Assembly (NCBI RefSeq): GCF_029931775.1
Contig: NC_079321.1
Coordinates: forward strand, 77,573,524-77,637,523
Origin: Euleptes europaea
Lineage: Eukaryota > Chordata > Lepidosauria > Squamata > Sphaerodactylidae
Length of the DNA: 64,000 bases
Direction of reading: 5' to 3'
In this document: one piece after another, positions 1 through 10,488 of the stretch
How positions within the stretch are numbered: position 1 is the stretch's first letter
How the letters are laid out: the number at the start of each line of letters is the position of its first letter
Translations under genes and position numbers: made by a program
Notes under the pieces: generated by a model
The model's input: the letters and a program-made list of their open reading frames with translations, nothing else
What the model was told of the DNA's origin: nothing
The model's database searches: none

Positions 1-440
1 AGATGCCCTTCGTCCCTCTGAGCAGAAGAAGCTTTCACGGTAAGTAGCCAAGGCTCTTTCTCTGCAGCCTCCAGAAAACAAGCAACAAAATAAGTACGCT
101 GAGGATCAAAGTCCTCTAAGAGGAACTGAACCTTTTGCTCCAAGGTTGCTCGAGAAGATGTAGACCATTTGTTAGAACATGGTATAATCCATTTTAGCCT
201 AAGTTTGTATATGTAAGGCAGTGCAAAAGGATAGGTACCAAGGAGTCGACTAACTGAAGAGGGCAGGGACACAGCCAGTCTGAAAAAGGGATCTTTAACA
301 TACAGCCCAGAAAAACCATTGAAAAAGGACCATTAAATCTTGAATGCATAAAGATTCTACATAACTTTGGACTAACCAGAGAATCCATATAGGAAGGAAG
401 ATTACCCTTAAATAAAGCCAGGGTGTATGCTAATATTGTT
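1..440 (-). mobile_element. LINE 3' end fragment
   Basis: The minus strand holds a short frame (about 388 to 194) with a Cys-Pro-Cys-Pro motif followed by a spaced His/Cys pair. It resembles the C-terminal zinc-finger end of the LINE copies at 23845-24574 and 24775-26241. It is a degraded non-LTR retrotransposon tail with no intact coding capacity. The clade was not assigned. Confidence 0.45.
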
Positions 441-569
441 GTCTAAACCAGACATAGATCCACCCCAAAAACAGTTTATCCTTTTTGTATATTGCTTGCT
501 ATGGTACACAGACAAGGATTGACAGTAGTGTGATTGTAGATGACAGTGCAGAAAGCCAAAGCAGCAAGC

Positions 570-945
570 CAAAAAAATAATTAATTAAAAAGCACTTTTC
601 TGGGGAGGGGGGACCATGGAACTCCCCATAGAGTTCCATGGGGCTACGTAACTGAATGCCTGCAAAATGGTGTGTTCCTGGCCCAAAGGGGCTTGGGAAG
701 CTGCCTTCCCAAGGCAGCTCCACCCCTGGGAACACACCTCTGGATGCTGGCATGGGGAGATAAACCGGAAAAACACCTCCAGGAGGCAGTGCTGGTGCCC
801 AAGTCCTGCGCTGCTGCTGCCATCCTGAGGGCTGGTGTAAGTCGCCCTATGCTGGCATCCATACCAGTTTGAACGGCACAAGTGGCACGGACACTGCCAT
901 AGGGGTCACGCTGGCTCATATGTGGCTCCAACCCCCCCCTTCAGG
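570..945. repeat. GC-rich interspersed repeat, unclassified
   Basis: A GC-rich block in AT-rich surroundings, with a short hairpin near 690-725 (GGGAAGCTGCCTTCCC type). Open frames on both strands here are composition artefacts. In style it resembles the block at 20760-21345. It may be a non-autonomous element, but I could not define ends or a target duplication. Confidence 0.35.
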
Positions 946-1672
946 AATGGACTGTTAGTGGCTGATTTCAACAAATTTACTGTTTATAAAGCCTAACCAT
1001 TCTCTTGAGTAGTGTAACATTTGGATAGCCCTATGATGGTGAAGAGTGGGTTGAAAAGGGGGGGTGCCTTTCTTTCAGGTGTGCCAGTCCTGCCTTAACT
1101 ATCTTAAATCTGATAAACTATGAATAGAAAGCCTATATGTGTCAGATCAGATGATTCAGCAATGTGTGGATGTCTGCCAGTGTTGGAGGCCAGGCTGGCA
1201 CATCTGGTGGACTGGAAGATAAGGTGCCCTCCTTTCACTCTCCATTATGCATAGGGAGGCCATTTCATCTAAACGAGCTAGTGGAAACTATGAATTCATA
1301 CAAGATCCTATCTCTTCTTCCATTACAAGAACAATTGCAACCAGTTCAAACTATTCTGGAAAATACTAGTCAGTACAAGGAGAAGTGGTAAAAAATATAG
1401 TTAAATCCAAATTAGATAGTCACACAAGTTTTAGTGAAATGACAATATGTTGGATAGTACATTAAAAAATGTGATCCTTTCAGTTAAGCGAACATGTATT
1501 ACAAGACACCAGTTCATGTGGAGTAGATATTATTGTTGTCTTCTGTATTAAAAATCTGCTGGTCATCTACTGCTATTTAAGACCAAATACTGAACTAGGT
1601 GGACTATTGGGATGTTCCAGTGAAGTGGTGGTTAGGCTTTTATTTTAAAAACCTATTGCAATTTGTTGGCAG
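946..1672 (+). other. L3MBTL3 intron, nothing else seen
   Basis: AT-rich sequence that ends in the acceptor at 1671-1672. No exon, RNA gene or recognised repeat was found. The frame at 1164-1391 has no family resemblance and is not called. Confidence 0.6.
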
Positions 1673-1735
1673 GTCTCAGAGTTCATACGAAGTTTACCAG
1701 GGTGCGAGGAACATGGCAAGGTGTTCAAAGATGAA
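1673..1735 (+). CDS. L3MBTL3: L3MBTL3 penultimate coding exon (SAM domain, first part)
   Basis: A 63-nt, 21-codon exon reading VSEFIRSLPGCEEHGK then VFKDE. It is flanked by an acceptor (TTGGCAG, ending 1672) and a strong donor (GTAAGT from 1736), both in phase 0. The peptide matches my memory of the first half of the C-terminal SAM domain of L3MBTL3. That protein is a Polycomb-type MBT-repeat factor which reads methylated lysines and represses transcription in the nucleus; the SAM domain mediates self- or partner association. The exon joins in frame to 3274. The upstream exons, with the MBT repeats, lie outside the window to the left. Nothing suggests damage. Confidence 0.93.
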
Positions 1736-2349
1736 GTAAGTTTAACAAATGAATACTTTAATTAGTGAAAATCCTCACTATTTAAATGAATATAGGATGT
1801 TTTTTAGTTGTTATCATGAAGAAGAGAAGATACTGTCTTCCTCAACAATGTTGGGGGAGTTTGTTATAACAATGTGTTACAATATTATAATTGTAACTGG
1901 TTTTAGTCTTATTTCTGAAGATATCCAAGCATGGCTTCTGTGTAAATCAGTAAAAACCTTCTATCATCACTGTACCTAAGAGGTCTATGTTGCCTGTAAT
2001 CTAACCTGGAAATTACCCCACCACACGCATTCCTTTCTTTTCCCCCTTCAAGAAACCAGCCAGTAACCAGTTCAAATAGGTGGTTCAGTAATCACAAAGA
2101 AGCTTTGGGGGGGGGGGGGTGATGATAAGAGAGGGCATCAGCAATCCTATAGAGTTGCAGAGTAACTATATTTCCAAGGAAATAATTGGAAAATAAGTTC
2201 AAATATGTTTTGGGATTGATAGCTCTTCGGTGTCCTGCATTTACCTTGACCCCAGATACAAATGCTATTCTCAGATTATGACTAAAAATGTTAGCATTCC
2301 TCAACCTTAGACATCACCCATTCTAGAATTCTTAAAGTCTTGAGGACAG

Positions 2350-2444
2350 CAGATCCTGGGATGCCGCAGTGAGTGGGGTGAAGGAGGCAGAGGGGAAGAA
2401 GAAGAGGAAGAGTTGGTTTTTATATGCTGATTTTTCTACCTTTT
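2350..2444 (+). repeat. Left arm of an exact 95-bp inverted repeat
   Basis: This 95-bp segment is, base for base by eye, the reverse complement of 3052-3146. It contains the reversed 3' end of the SINE at 2795-3105 plus about 46 bp of its flank. It therefore looks like an inverted duplication and not a second SINE insertion. Confidence 0.9.
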
Positions 2445-2446
2445 CT

Positions 2447-2554
2447 CCCAGCTGGGAGGCGCAGGTCAGTTTAAAGGGCAGCCGGCACCTTTCAGCGGGC
2501 TCCGCTGGAGAGGCGCGGGCTGCCCTTTAAACTGACCTGTGCCTCCCAGCTGGG
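2447..2554. repeat. GC-rich hairpin (37-bp arms)
   Basis: Arms 2447-2483 and 2518-2554 are inverted copies with one mismatch, around a 34-nt GC-rich loop. The hairpin lies between the arms of the 95-bp inverted repeat. The following 2555-2790 is GC-rich and ends in a poly-T run. Confidence 0.8.
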
Positions 2555-2794
2555 AGGCTCAGATCAGTTTAAAGGGGCCCCGCGCGCCTTCAGGGAATCC
2601 CTCTGAAGGCGCACTGGGGCCGAATTGTCCCCCGAACTCCGGATCCCCCCGAATTACCGGGGATCCGAAGCGGGGGAGTTTGGACTTCGGCACGTACCGA
2701 ACCCACAAGGGTCAAATTCGGCCGAATCCGAACTGTACCGAATTTTTTTTTTTTTTGACAGCCCTACAGCCCACACTCTCTTTCCCTCCGGCTG

Positions 2795-3105
2795 AGAGCC
2801 AGAGTAGTGTAGTGGTTAAGAGTGGTGGACTCTGATCTAGAGAACTGGGTTTGATTCCCCACTCCTCCACATGAGCAGCAGATTCTAATCTGGTGAACCG
2901 GGTTGGTTTCCCACTCCTACACAGGAAGCCAGCTGGGTGACCTTGGGCCAGTCACAGTTCTCTCCGAACTCTCTCAGCCCCACCTACCTCATAAGGTGTT
3001 TGTTGTGGGGAGAGGAAGGGAAGGAGATTGTAAACTGGTTTGAGTCTCCTTAAAAGGTAGAAAAATCAGCATATAAAAACCAACTCTTCCTCTTCTTCTT
3101 CCCCT
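2795..3105 (+). mobile_element. tRNA-derived SINE with CORE-like middle
   Basis: The head carries an A-box-like TAGTGTAGTGGTTAAGAG and a B-box-like GGGTTTGATTCCC. The middle contains GGTGACCTTGGGCCAGTCAC, the conserved CORE/MIR-type segment. The tail ends in a (CTT)n-like run. Related heads or cores occur at 23645 and 48375. It is a common squamate SINE lying in an L3MBTL3 intron. Confidence 0.8.
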
Positions 3106-3146
3106 CTGCCTCCTTCACCCCACTCACTGCGGCATCCCAGGATCTG
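3052..3146 (+). repeat. Right arm of the 95-bp inverted repeat
   Basis: Exact inverted copy of 2350-2444. It covers the 3' end of the SINE and adjoining unique intron sequence. This arm is probably the original, because it continues naturally from the SINE body. Confidence 0.9.
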
Positions 3147-3273
3147 TTTACATTATCTGCATATACACAGACAAATGCTTCTATGGTGATGATGATGGAG
3201 TTCTTAAGTCTGTACATTCTGAATCATTCAGAGTGATTAACGTGATTTTTTGTTTTGCATTTTTCTTTTCAAG

Positions 3274-3417
3274 CAAATTGATGGAGAAGCTTTTCTGCTA
3301 ATGACTCAAGCAGACATAGTCAAAATAATGACCATTAAACTGGGACCGGCTCTAAAAATCTTCAACTCAATCCTGATGTTCAAAGCTGCCGAGAAGAACT
3401 CTCACCATGAGCTCTGA
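3274..3417 (+). CDS. L3MBTL3: L3MBTL3 last coding exon (SAM domain end, stop)
   Basis: An exon following a pyrimidine-rich acceptor (TTTTCTTTTCAAG, ending 3273). It reads 47 codons, starting QIDGEAFLLMTQADIVKIM, continuing through IKLGPALKIFNSILMF, ending KNSHHEL, then TGA at 3415-3417. This is the second half of the SAM domain and the C-terminus of L3MBTL3. Phase 0 matches the donor at 1735, and the two exons together give 68 residues of the domain with no gap. No disruption is visible. The convergent neighbour on the minus strand is SAMD3, the same order I recall from other amniotes. Confidence 0.95.
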   Translation, partial: QIDGEAFLLMTQADIVKIMTIKLGPALKIFNSILMFKAAEKNSHHEL

Positions 3418-4260
3418 TAGGGAAGCGTGCCCAGGAGAAGCCTGTCCTGGGCAGCTCCAAGCTTGTTCAAAGCACAAAAACTTAAAGGGATCATCACAGA
3501 AGAGCTCTCCAAAGGGAGGAAGAGTGAGCTGGAATGGTGGGAGTGTTGATCTTTTCTGAGAGCCACTTTTGGAAACTGCTTATGCTTTTTAGCAAAAATA
3601 CTCTTAAAAAGAGCAGGAGTCTACCAACTGACAGCTCACAACTAGGCTTCTTTAATTCAGCAGAAGCGAGGGATCTCTAATTTATATTAAAATTATGGAA
3701 ATTACTTTTATTCTAAGGAGTCACATGAATTCACCATGGAGCATTTTTTATTCCTTTCATTTAATATTTCCATAACAAATTATTCACTGCTTACTTGACC
3801 TGTTGTTTTTTCCATTTTGTGCCATAGGTCAGGTTGTCAACTGATATTGGGCTCTACATCTGAGTTAACTGTTCTCTTATAAGAAAAAAATAACTGTTGG
3901 AGGACAACACTGGTTTTTGACAGTTCATTTTTGCATGATTAAAAAAGTTTAATGAATTCTTCCACCAGCCTTCTTGGTGTTACCACAAACTACCAGCAAA
4001 CCTCATTCACTGTCCAGGAAGCAATTGTTTTTGTATTGCAATACTGACATGTTTTAGTCTGCAGCCTGTTGAGACACTAGAGGTAAATAAAAAGTGCATG
4101 TGTAAAAGGTAATATCTCGATCGTAAAATAAAAGCCATGTAATACCTTTTATGAGGCCCAACTAAAATATCACTAAATAGCACTCAGTCTTCACTATCAT
4201 GTTGTTCTGTGATATTTAGACTGGTCCTAATAAAAAGTCTTACTTGTTTTGTATTTTTCT
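3418..4260 (+). other. L3MBTL3: L3MBTL3 3' UTR with candidate poly(A) signals
   Basis: AT-rich sequence after the stop codon. AATAAA hexamers lie at 4086-4091, 4127-4132 and 4229-4234, with one more at 4754-4759. Which is used cannot be told from sequence. The last two sit in similar surroundings (AATAAA, then TTTTTCTTTGGA about 25-35 nt later), so one may be repeat-derived. Confidence 0.6.
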
Positions 4261-5165
4261 TTGGACCAAAACAGTTACAGCTCTATTTATTTTGGGAAAT
4301 ACCACATTTATCTCATTAAAGACAGTGACTCTTCAACTGGAAGAAGATCATTTGCTGGGGAGTTTATTTCCAGCCATTCACTAAGTAATATTACTCAATG
4401 TGTCTTCCATTGAATCTTTACCTCCTGTATCATCAAAATTAATTGCCATTTCTGTTAACATTCTCTCACATTTTTCCTCTACTCTTGGGTTTTGAAAGGA
4501 CCTGTGTGTTCCATTTGGTGCTACTGACACATCTGATCAATTTTATATAGACTACACTTTCTCCCCTTCTTCCAAGAAGGCTAAAGTGCAAATTAACACC
4601 AGGCCTACATAGCAGACAGGAGTCCTTAACATATGGCCTGAGACATTCTCCCTCCCCTTTTTTTTTAGGGGGGGGGCTTAACAGACAGCTTGAGGAAGAG
4701 TTCTGGAGTATGTGAAAGTCTGCATGATATTTTATGATATTTTGGTTGATCTTAATAAAAGGTATATGGCTTGTTGTTGGATTTTTCTTTGGATTAAAGT
4801 AGCTAACTGAAAATCCAATCTTATAACTGACATATTCATTTTCCTGGGGAATTTAAAGATCAGCTAAACAGAAGAATGTGTTACATTAAGAAATTGAAAG
4901 ACAGCAGGAGATAGCTCTTTCTTTAACATGTTTGACCTAATTAAAGTGTTATGAGTTTTAGGCTTATACAGAGAGGATATCATTGGAAATAAGTCTAAAA
5001 TGAGCAAGTCTTCCTTCTATTCAGGCACCTTGCGGCTTCAGCATGTGCCATTGAAAACATGTAGGTTATAAAGATTAGACTGCATTCTTGCATTCAAGAC
5101 TTCCACAAATGGAGTGGTTTCCTAGCAGCAGTTTTTACTACCTGCTTCAGTAGTCTCTGTATCTC
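4261..5165. other. Intergenic, no gene seen
   Basis: AT-rich sequence with a further AATAAA at 4754, possibly a distal L3MBTL3 end. Nothing else was recognised. Confidence 0.5.
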
Positions 5166-5460
5166 TTAAAAGCTGCTGCTGAAGATTGGGAAGACTATCC
5201 AGAATATAGTATGGGAAATACAAGGTGATCTGTACCATGGCCCTGTATGGGAATTCATGGAGGAATCAGAAAAAGTTACATACACATACCCAAGCAAGGA
5301 AGATGGTAAAAATAGCTTCCATGAACTTAACGCCACAAAAGTTGTGACTGGACAATTGTGTGACTGGTTTGAATCAGGCAGCCTTCTTAATAAGGGCTGT
5401 AGGAAATTCTGTGAAGGTATTATTTTAGTAGTTGGTGTAGAATTCAACAACCTGCAGATC
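5166..5460 (+). other. Unidentified open frame, about 95 codons
   Basis: An uninterrupted plus-strand frame runs to the edge of the solo LTR at 5461. Its peptide has a balanced, protein-like composition (for example WEFMEESEKVTYTYPSKEDG and CDWFESGSLLNKGC). I do not recognise the family. No clear splice sites flank it. The longest antisense frame is equally open, so this may be chance. It could be an old transposon or retrogene scrap. Confidence 0.2.
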
Positions 5461-5924
5461 TGTCAGGCTTCAGCAAATGCACGGTGTTTCAGGCAATAGA
5501 ACTCAAATCCAGGCAGAGCAGCGATTCAAGAATTTATTCCGGAAGTCAGTGATTTCAGCAAGGAGACGCGCAAGGCTGGAATACATGACTGGGGGAGTGT
5601 GGATACATTTATAGAGCTGATACAATAGGGTTACAGGAACAAAGAGACAATGTAGTTGTTTTCTGCCGGTAACGACTTAAGTAAAACTGAAACAGAAACA
5701 ATTAAGAACAATCAGTGGAGGAGATGGCCGAGCTCTCGGCTTTGTGCGCGGGACCCGATATCAGATCGAAGATTTACACGGGCTGGTCCCAATACAATTG
5801 TAAATCTCTGGCCGGAGCTCATGTGCAAAACGGGGGGGGGGGAGAGAGTGCACGGAGAACTCCATTTTGTTTGCGGGGAAACCATCTTGTTTGAGGACGG
5901 AGCTGTCAGAAGCCCTATCTGACA
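5461..5924 (-). mobile_element. Solo LTR (endogenous retrovirus or LTR element)
   Basis: 464 bp with TGTCAG...CTGACA ends, flanked by the 5-bp duplication AGATC (5456-5460 and 5925-5929). On the minus strand it carries a TATAAAT box and an AATAAA signal, as an LTR does. It is the same family as 50737-51193 in the opposite orientation. No internal region remains, so it is a fossil. Confidence 0.9.
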
Positions 5925-6149
5925 AGATCTCAACATCCATTTTCCAGTAGAGAGTTATTGAACTAATAAGGATGCAAAAATAAGAAATGTGCTGGTAATG
6001 TCTCATAAGAATCACAGAAGCTAGTAGCAAGGTATCTGCTTTGGTGTTGGTTGGTCCAAAGTTGGTAATCTGTGGGGAAAACATGGTGTGAATGTGGTGA
6101 TGTGCATACTGCTGTCCTGCAGCCCTACTGGAACCTGTCATTCTGCCCA

Positions 6150-7085
6150 CATTTTAGTTATTCTTTATTTACAAAATTTGTATCCCATCTTTCTGCCCTT
6201 ACGAGGGCCACCAAGGTAACTATAAATTTAAAACATACATGATAAAATCACATTTTAAAACCATTACAATCACCTCCCCAACACAGATCATTAAAACAGT
6301 TACAGTACATACAAAACAGTTTCAGATTGTTTATTTACGGCCCTTAACCAGATAAAATTACAGACTACATACAAAACATAAAGACAACGATTAAAACATT
6401 GGTTAGGAAGGATGGATCATTAGGAAGAATTTTCTAACAGAGCAGTTCCTCAGTGGAACAGACTTCCTCGAGAGGTGGTAAGCTTTCCTTCCCTGGAGGT
6501 TTTTAAGCAGAGGCTAATGGCCATCTGTCAGCAATGCTGATTCTATGACCTTAAGCAGATGATGAAATGGAGGACATCTTGGCTATCTTCTGGGCATGGA
6601 GTAGGAGTCACTGGGTGTGTGTGGGGGAGGTAGTTGTGAATTTCCTGCATTGTGCAGAGGGTTGGACTAGATGACCCTGGTGGTCCCTTCCAACTCTGAT
6701 TCTATGAATGCCAAACAAAACAAAAAGGCTTAACTCGCTGGTGGAAGATGGCAACAGAAGGGGATAGACAAATCTCCCTGGGCAAAGAGTTCCAGAGTTT
6801 TAGTGCCATGGCTGAGAAGACCCTTTCCCCGGTTGCCACCTGTCTGGTCTCAGAAGCCAAGGCACCCAAAGCAGGGCCTCCAAAGATGACTGTAGTGGTC
6901 GGATGGGTTCATAAGGGAGTAGGCAGTCCTTCATGGGACTTGTTTACACATTATGGAAGAGCCAAGGGGGAAAGCAACACTGCACCCATAACATCTGAGA
7001 CCACATATTCCTTGGATTCTCAGATTTTAAAAATATGGGTGGGTCAGGCAGGCATCTTGAACATCCTATCTTTAGAATTCATCTG
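6150..7085 (-). mobile_element. LINE 3'-UTR-like repeat interrupted by CR1
   Basis: The two flanks (about 6150-6419 and 6712-7085) look like the A-rich 3' untranslated tail of a squamate LINE: 'tatttacaaa' start, repeated aaaacagtta motifs, and a segment on the 'filling in of accidental frames' pattern. The frame at 6748-7086 belongs to this repeat and is not a gene. Similar material is at 29825-30310. Confidence 0.5.
6420..6710 (+). mobile_element. CR1 LINE 3' end
   Basis: Ends in the classic CR1 tail, GGGTTGGACTAGATGACC followed by CCTTCCAACTCTGATTCTATGA. Upstream is the decayed C-terminus of the reverse-transcriptase ORF. It is 5'-truncated and has no poly(A), as is usual for CR1. Confidence 0.85.
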
Positions 7086-7349
7086 AAAATGGATATGTAG
7101 AATTTGTCATGATTTTTTTTTCCAGTCACATCCCCATGCCCTTTCTATATACCATTGAGACACAGAGTCAAAAGTATCACAAATACGTTTAATAATTGGT
7201 GCTATACCGTTTCTATGAATTATTTTTAAAATAAAGTTATGCTAAGTGTTTGTAAACATTTACGGATGCCACCAAAGGGTTGAAATCAGATACACATATC
7301 ATTCAGTGGAAAAGCTGAATTGGCTATCCTACTGTTTGGCTATCCTAAA

Positions 7350-7565
7350 GAAATCCACATTACAATGTGTGTGTGTATGTAAAGTGCCATCTGACCTTAT
7401 GGGGTTTTCAAGGCAAGAGACTAACAGGTGGTTTGCCAGTGCCTTCCTCTGCATATCAACCCTGGTGGTCCTTGGTGGTCTCCCATCCAAATACTAACCA
7501 GGGCTGGCCCTGCTTAGCTTCCAATATCTGACAAGATCGGGCTTTACCATGCTGCCTTCCCTCCC
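7350..7565 (-). mobile_element. Sauria-type SINE with 5S-rRNA-like head
   Basis: Read on the minus strand, the head (about 7560-7470) matches the 3' two thirds of 5S rRNA, including TTAGTATTTGGATGGGAGAC. The body contains the Sauria core (GGTTTGCCAGTGCCTTCCTC on plus). It is a retroposed SINE, not a working 5S gene. Confidence 0.75.
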
Positions 7566-7834
7566 TCACATTGCTTACGTTGACTAAATTTACACTTGAT
7601 CATAACACTGAATACTTGTTGGGTAAACACAAGTTATTTCCATAAAGCCAAAAGTTAATATCAAAACTCTTGTTCATTAGGGGAAAAATATTGGTTGTGT
7701 AAAGATACAAGTAAGTTTTATATTGAAGACCTTCAACAATTTACTTTAAAGGGAATGCTGCTAAAAAGTGCATTGTTAAATATTGGGCTGCTCACATTTT
7801 TGCATTCTTTTGTATTTACAAACAGTAACTGTGG

Positions 7835-8039
7835 CTATTTCACTTCAAAGATGAGGGATTCCCAGAAGGTGAGTGAATTGTACAGCATTTCAAGGAATGG
7901 AATGCAAAAGACATGATATGTGGCCAGCAGAGCAGCCAGGGCCATTCTACAGTCATCCAGTTGGGCCAGTTTCTCCTTTTCCACAGAGAAAACTCACACG
8001 TGGGTATTTTACTTCTAGCTCTAATGTTGACACTTTTAC
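7835..8039 (-). pseudogene. SAMD3: SAMD3 terminal exon remnant
   Basis: After a good acceptor (TTTGTCTCAACTAG, minus strand, ending 8040) the sequence reads VKVSTLELEVKYP. After a one-base frame change near 7985-8005 it reads KLAQLDDCRMALAALLATY then HVF...LTFWESLIFEVK, then TAG at 7835-7837. This parallels the remembered human SAMD3 C-terminus (VSTPVLEVKNP ... VDDCVTALAALVAAFHVF ... FLETLIF). The frame change and the early stop relative to human mark decay. It is the most downstream piece of the gene in this window. Confidence 0.85.
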
Positions 8040-9062
8040 CTAGTTGAGACAAACAATGAAAAAAAATCAAAGGTTTCTTGTGTTTAAAGCCCCCTTTCCT
8101 TGTGTCTCCCATTTTTATCTAGATTACGAGCCTGTACACAGAACATTTTTTCTCCTGGTACAGCGCTTAATATATTTTAGTTGCCTCTGTAAAAAATAAA
8201 TGAACATTATTTTATGCCATGGGCATAAAACAGCATGAAGCATTGTTGAACAGCCTAACAAACCCACAAAACAGTCCCCTAGCTAGGAGCAGATAATAAA
8301 ACAGCAAAAATAAATACTCCCCCACCCCATCAAAAGCTCACTGGGTGAGCTTCAAGAAGGAGGTTATTCCAAAGGCCAAATGCTACCTTTGAAAATGTTC
8401 CATCTCTGGTCACTACCCACCTTACTTTTGCAGGCAGAGGCACAGGGCTTGGGAGGCAGAGCCTAACTGGCAGGCTGGGCAACAGAAAACCATTTCTACA
8501 TATTTATGGTGTTAGCAGTCGCCAAGAGACCCTGTCCGAGGACCTCGTTACATGAGGATAGAACAGTGCAGGATTTCAACTTATCTGTAGACTTGGTTAT
8601 CTATGTACCTCCTCATTTATAGCAGCAAACAAAAGGAAATCCTCTCCAAAAACAACTGGCAAAAGTAAACATGTGGTGGTCATCTTCATAACTGGCAAAA
8701 GTAAAATTACAGGTCAGAAGATTAGAGGCAGAAGAGTAACAGCTCCAAGAAGCAATTATAACTGCCTGAGTAGTGTGCTGTATTCAGATGTATTTCCTAC
8801 TCTTAGCAGTGACATTGGGTTGCTTTCCCACACATTGCATACCTTTTAAAGATTAAGTTCAGCATTTCATGAATGAGTAATTAAATTCTCTTCTTCAGGT
8901 AATAAACCATTTAGACTCTACTTAAAATCTACCCCGAAAAACCAAACACACATTTCTTAGTGCACTTCAGTATGATTGCTTAGTTTCTCTATCACACAAA
9001 CAGAATAGCAAATCCATTCACTACTTTAAAAACTAGATATAAGTGTTTATGCCAACATTTCA
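8040..9062 (-). other. Former SAMD3 intron, nothing seen
   Basis: AT-rich sequence with no recognised exon or repeat. Confidence 0.5.
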
Positions 9063-9187
9063 GAATGTCATCTTCCATATATTGTTTCAGACTTTTTTGC
9101 AGAATAACATTGATTGGATTATTCTTCACCAAGTCTGAAGTCTGGATATGGCTCCAAAATCCCTGCAGTTTTCTTATAAATATCCTT
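9063..9187 (-). pseudogene. SAMD3: SAMD3 exon remnant (NPIN exon)
   Basis: The acceptor GTCTCTAGCGCAG ends at 9188. The exon reads KDIYKKTAGILEPYPDF and then, in another frame, VKNNPINVILQKSLKQYMED and DILKC. I recall human SAMD3 here as TDIYKKTRHILESYSEN ... VVDNPINIVLQEKMKHYTDE DMLKY. The frame changes near 9125-9140, and no clear GT donor follows the 3' side. Both are signs of a dead exon. The protein's biochemical role is not established to my knowledge; it has an N-terminal SAM domain. Confidence 0.85.
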
Positions 9188-9839
9188 CTGCGCTAGAGAC
9201 TAAAACTCTCTATAAAGCTAAAGATGGGGGGGGGGGACGGAAATCATGAAATGAAACAGAGAATGCTTTAATTTACAATTTACTGAATTCTTTTGCTCAA
9301 AGTCAGCCAGACTTAATTCCAAGAACCGTCCCATTTCTAGAGAATGTTAGCGAGGCTAAAGTCCCTCTGAAACCAAGTAACCTGCCCCATTGATTTAAAT
9401 GGAACTTGAGTTTTCTTTTGCTTACTTTAGTTAATCCAATGACCCAGCAGTCGTGGACAGAATCCATCTTACAAATACCATCCTCTATTTCCATCCTTTC
9501 ATAGAAGCCACAGCTGACAGAAATTCAGCCAAAGCCAAAGTAATACCAGGATCAGGAGCAGCTAGCAGGGAACACATGGAAACTGGAAACCTTGGAAACT
9601 ATTACTGACTGTATGCACAGATCTCTCAAAGGGGCAGTCAACACATGGGATAAAGTTTCAACAGAGGGGTCAGGGATACTCAGGAATGCAACCTAGAGGC
9701 TTTAACTAGGAAGAAGGAATTGGCAAGTCACACCATCCCTATTCCATGAACAGAAGTGCCCTTCCACTTATCAGAAGAGTTGTTATATGGGTTGGATTCA
9801 AAGAACTGTGAGCGGAACAGATCTTTTCTCACCTCTCCC
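9188..9839. other. Former SAMD3 intron, nothing seen
   Basis: No exon or clear repeat recognised, apart from a short poly-G run near 9227. Confidence 0.5.
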
Positions 9840-10037
9840 TAGGGTTGCTAACCTCCAGGTGGTGGCTGGAAATCTGCTATTACAACTGATCTCCAGGTGA
9901 CAGAAATCTGGATAAAATGGCTGCTTTGGCAATTGGACTCTATGGCATTGAAGTCCCTCCGCTCTCCAAACCCCACCCTCCTCAGGCTCCACCCCAAAAA
10001 TCTCCAGGTATTTCCCAACCCGGACTTGGCAACCCTG
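9840..10037 (-). mobile_element. hAT-type MITE, 198 bp
   Basis: Terminal inverted repeats TAGGGTTGC.../...GCAACCCTG, flanked by the 8-bp duplication CCTCTCCC (9832-9839 and 10038-10045). An 8-bp duplication is the hAT hallmark. The same family is at 42540 and 44108. Overlapping frames are not genes. Confidence 0.85.
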
Positions 10038-10388
10038 CCTCTCCCTCTCTTCTGCAGTCTCTTCTGCCACCTGAAAAGTTGCACATAAGAGTTGTGATCT
10101 GCTCAAAAACAGTATGAGATTCAGAGTGAAGTGCTTTCTTCTAAAGTGGGAAATCCATGAAAAAAAATGTGCCCACCCTGTGTGAACAGTTGTCTTCCAC
10201 TCTCCCAAGGACACATTTGGATCCAACCTTATGCTACTGTGGGATCAGTAGACCAAAGTGATGGTTTGCAAGCAAAAATTCTAGAGAAGCTAAATTACTG
10301 TTTTACCAGTAACATGTAGGAAAATATTTAAGGCACACTTGTATCATACAAAATGATGTTGTTAGAATTCCTCAGAAAATATTTTTAC

Positions 10389-10485
10389 CTGATGAGGACA
10401 TCTTAAAAAGGGGAACAGTCTCAGAATGTCTTTCAAAGGCATCCTATTATTTATCATCTTATTTCTAAAGTCTTGCTCATCCTGT
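10389..10485 (-). pseudogene. SAMD3: SAMD3 exon remnant, downstream half (after LTR insertion)
   Basis: Continues the exon at 12016-12124 on the far side of an LTR element. It reads RMSKTLEIR, then in-frame TGA and TAA, then in another frame MPLKDILRLFPFFK, ending at a GTAAAA donor (10388). I recall human SAMD3 as RMSQTLEIRRKMIGSR TPLKDILKMFPFLK. The two in-frame stops and the frame change stand apart from the LTR insertion, so the exon is dead by several events. Confidence 0.88.
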
Positions 10486-10488
10486 TGT

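Noticed and set aside
2100-2122. Functional G-quadruplex
   Set aside because: A plain poly-G run; similar runs recur near 9227, 18940, 35450 and 63390, and no further evidence is present.
6748-7086. 112-codon gene
   Set aside because: Part of a LINE-3'-UTR-like repeat also seen near 30180-30300.
7470-7560. 5S rRNA gene on the minus strand
   Set aside because: Only the 3' part of 5S is present, with many changes, and it is joined to a Sauria SINE body; further truncated copies are at 49540 and 50530.
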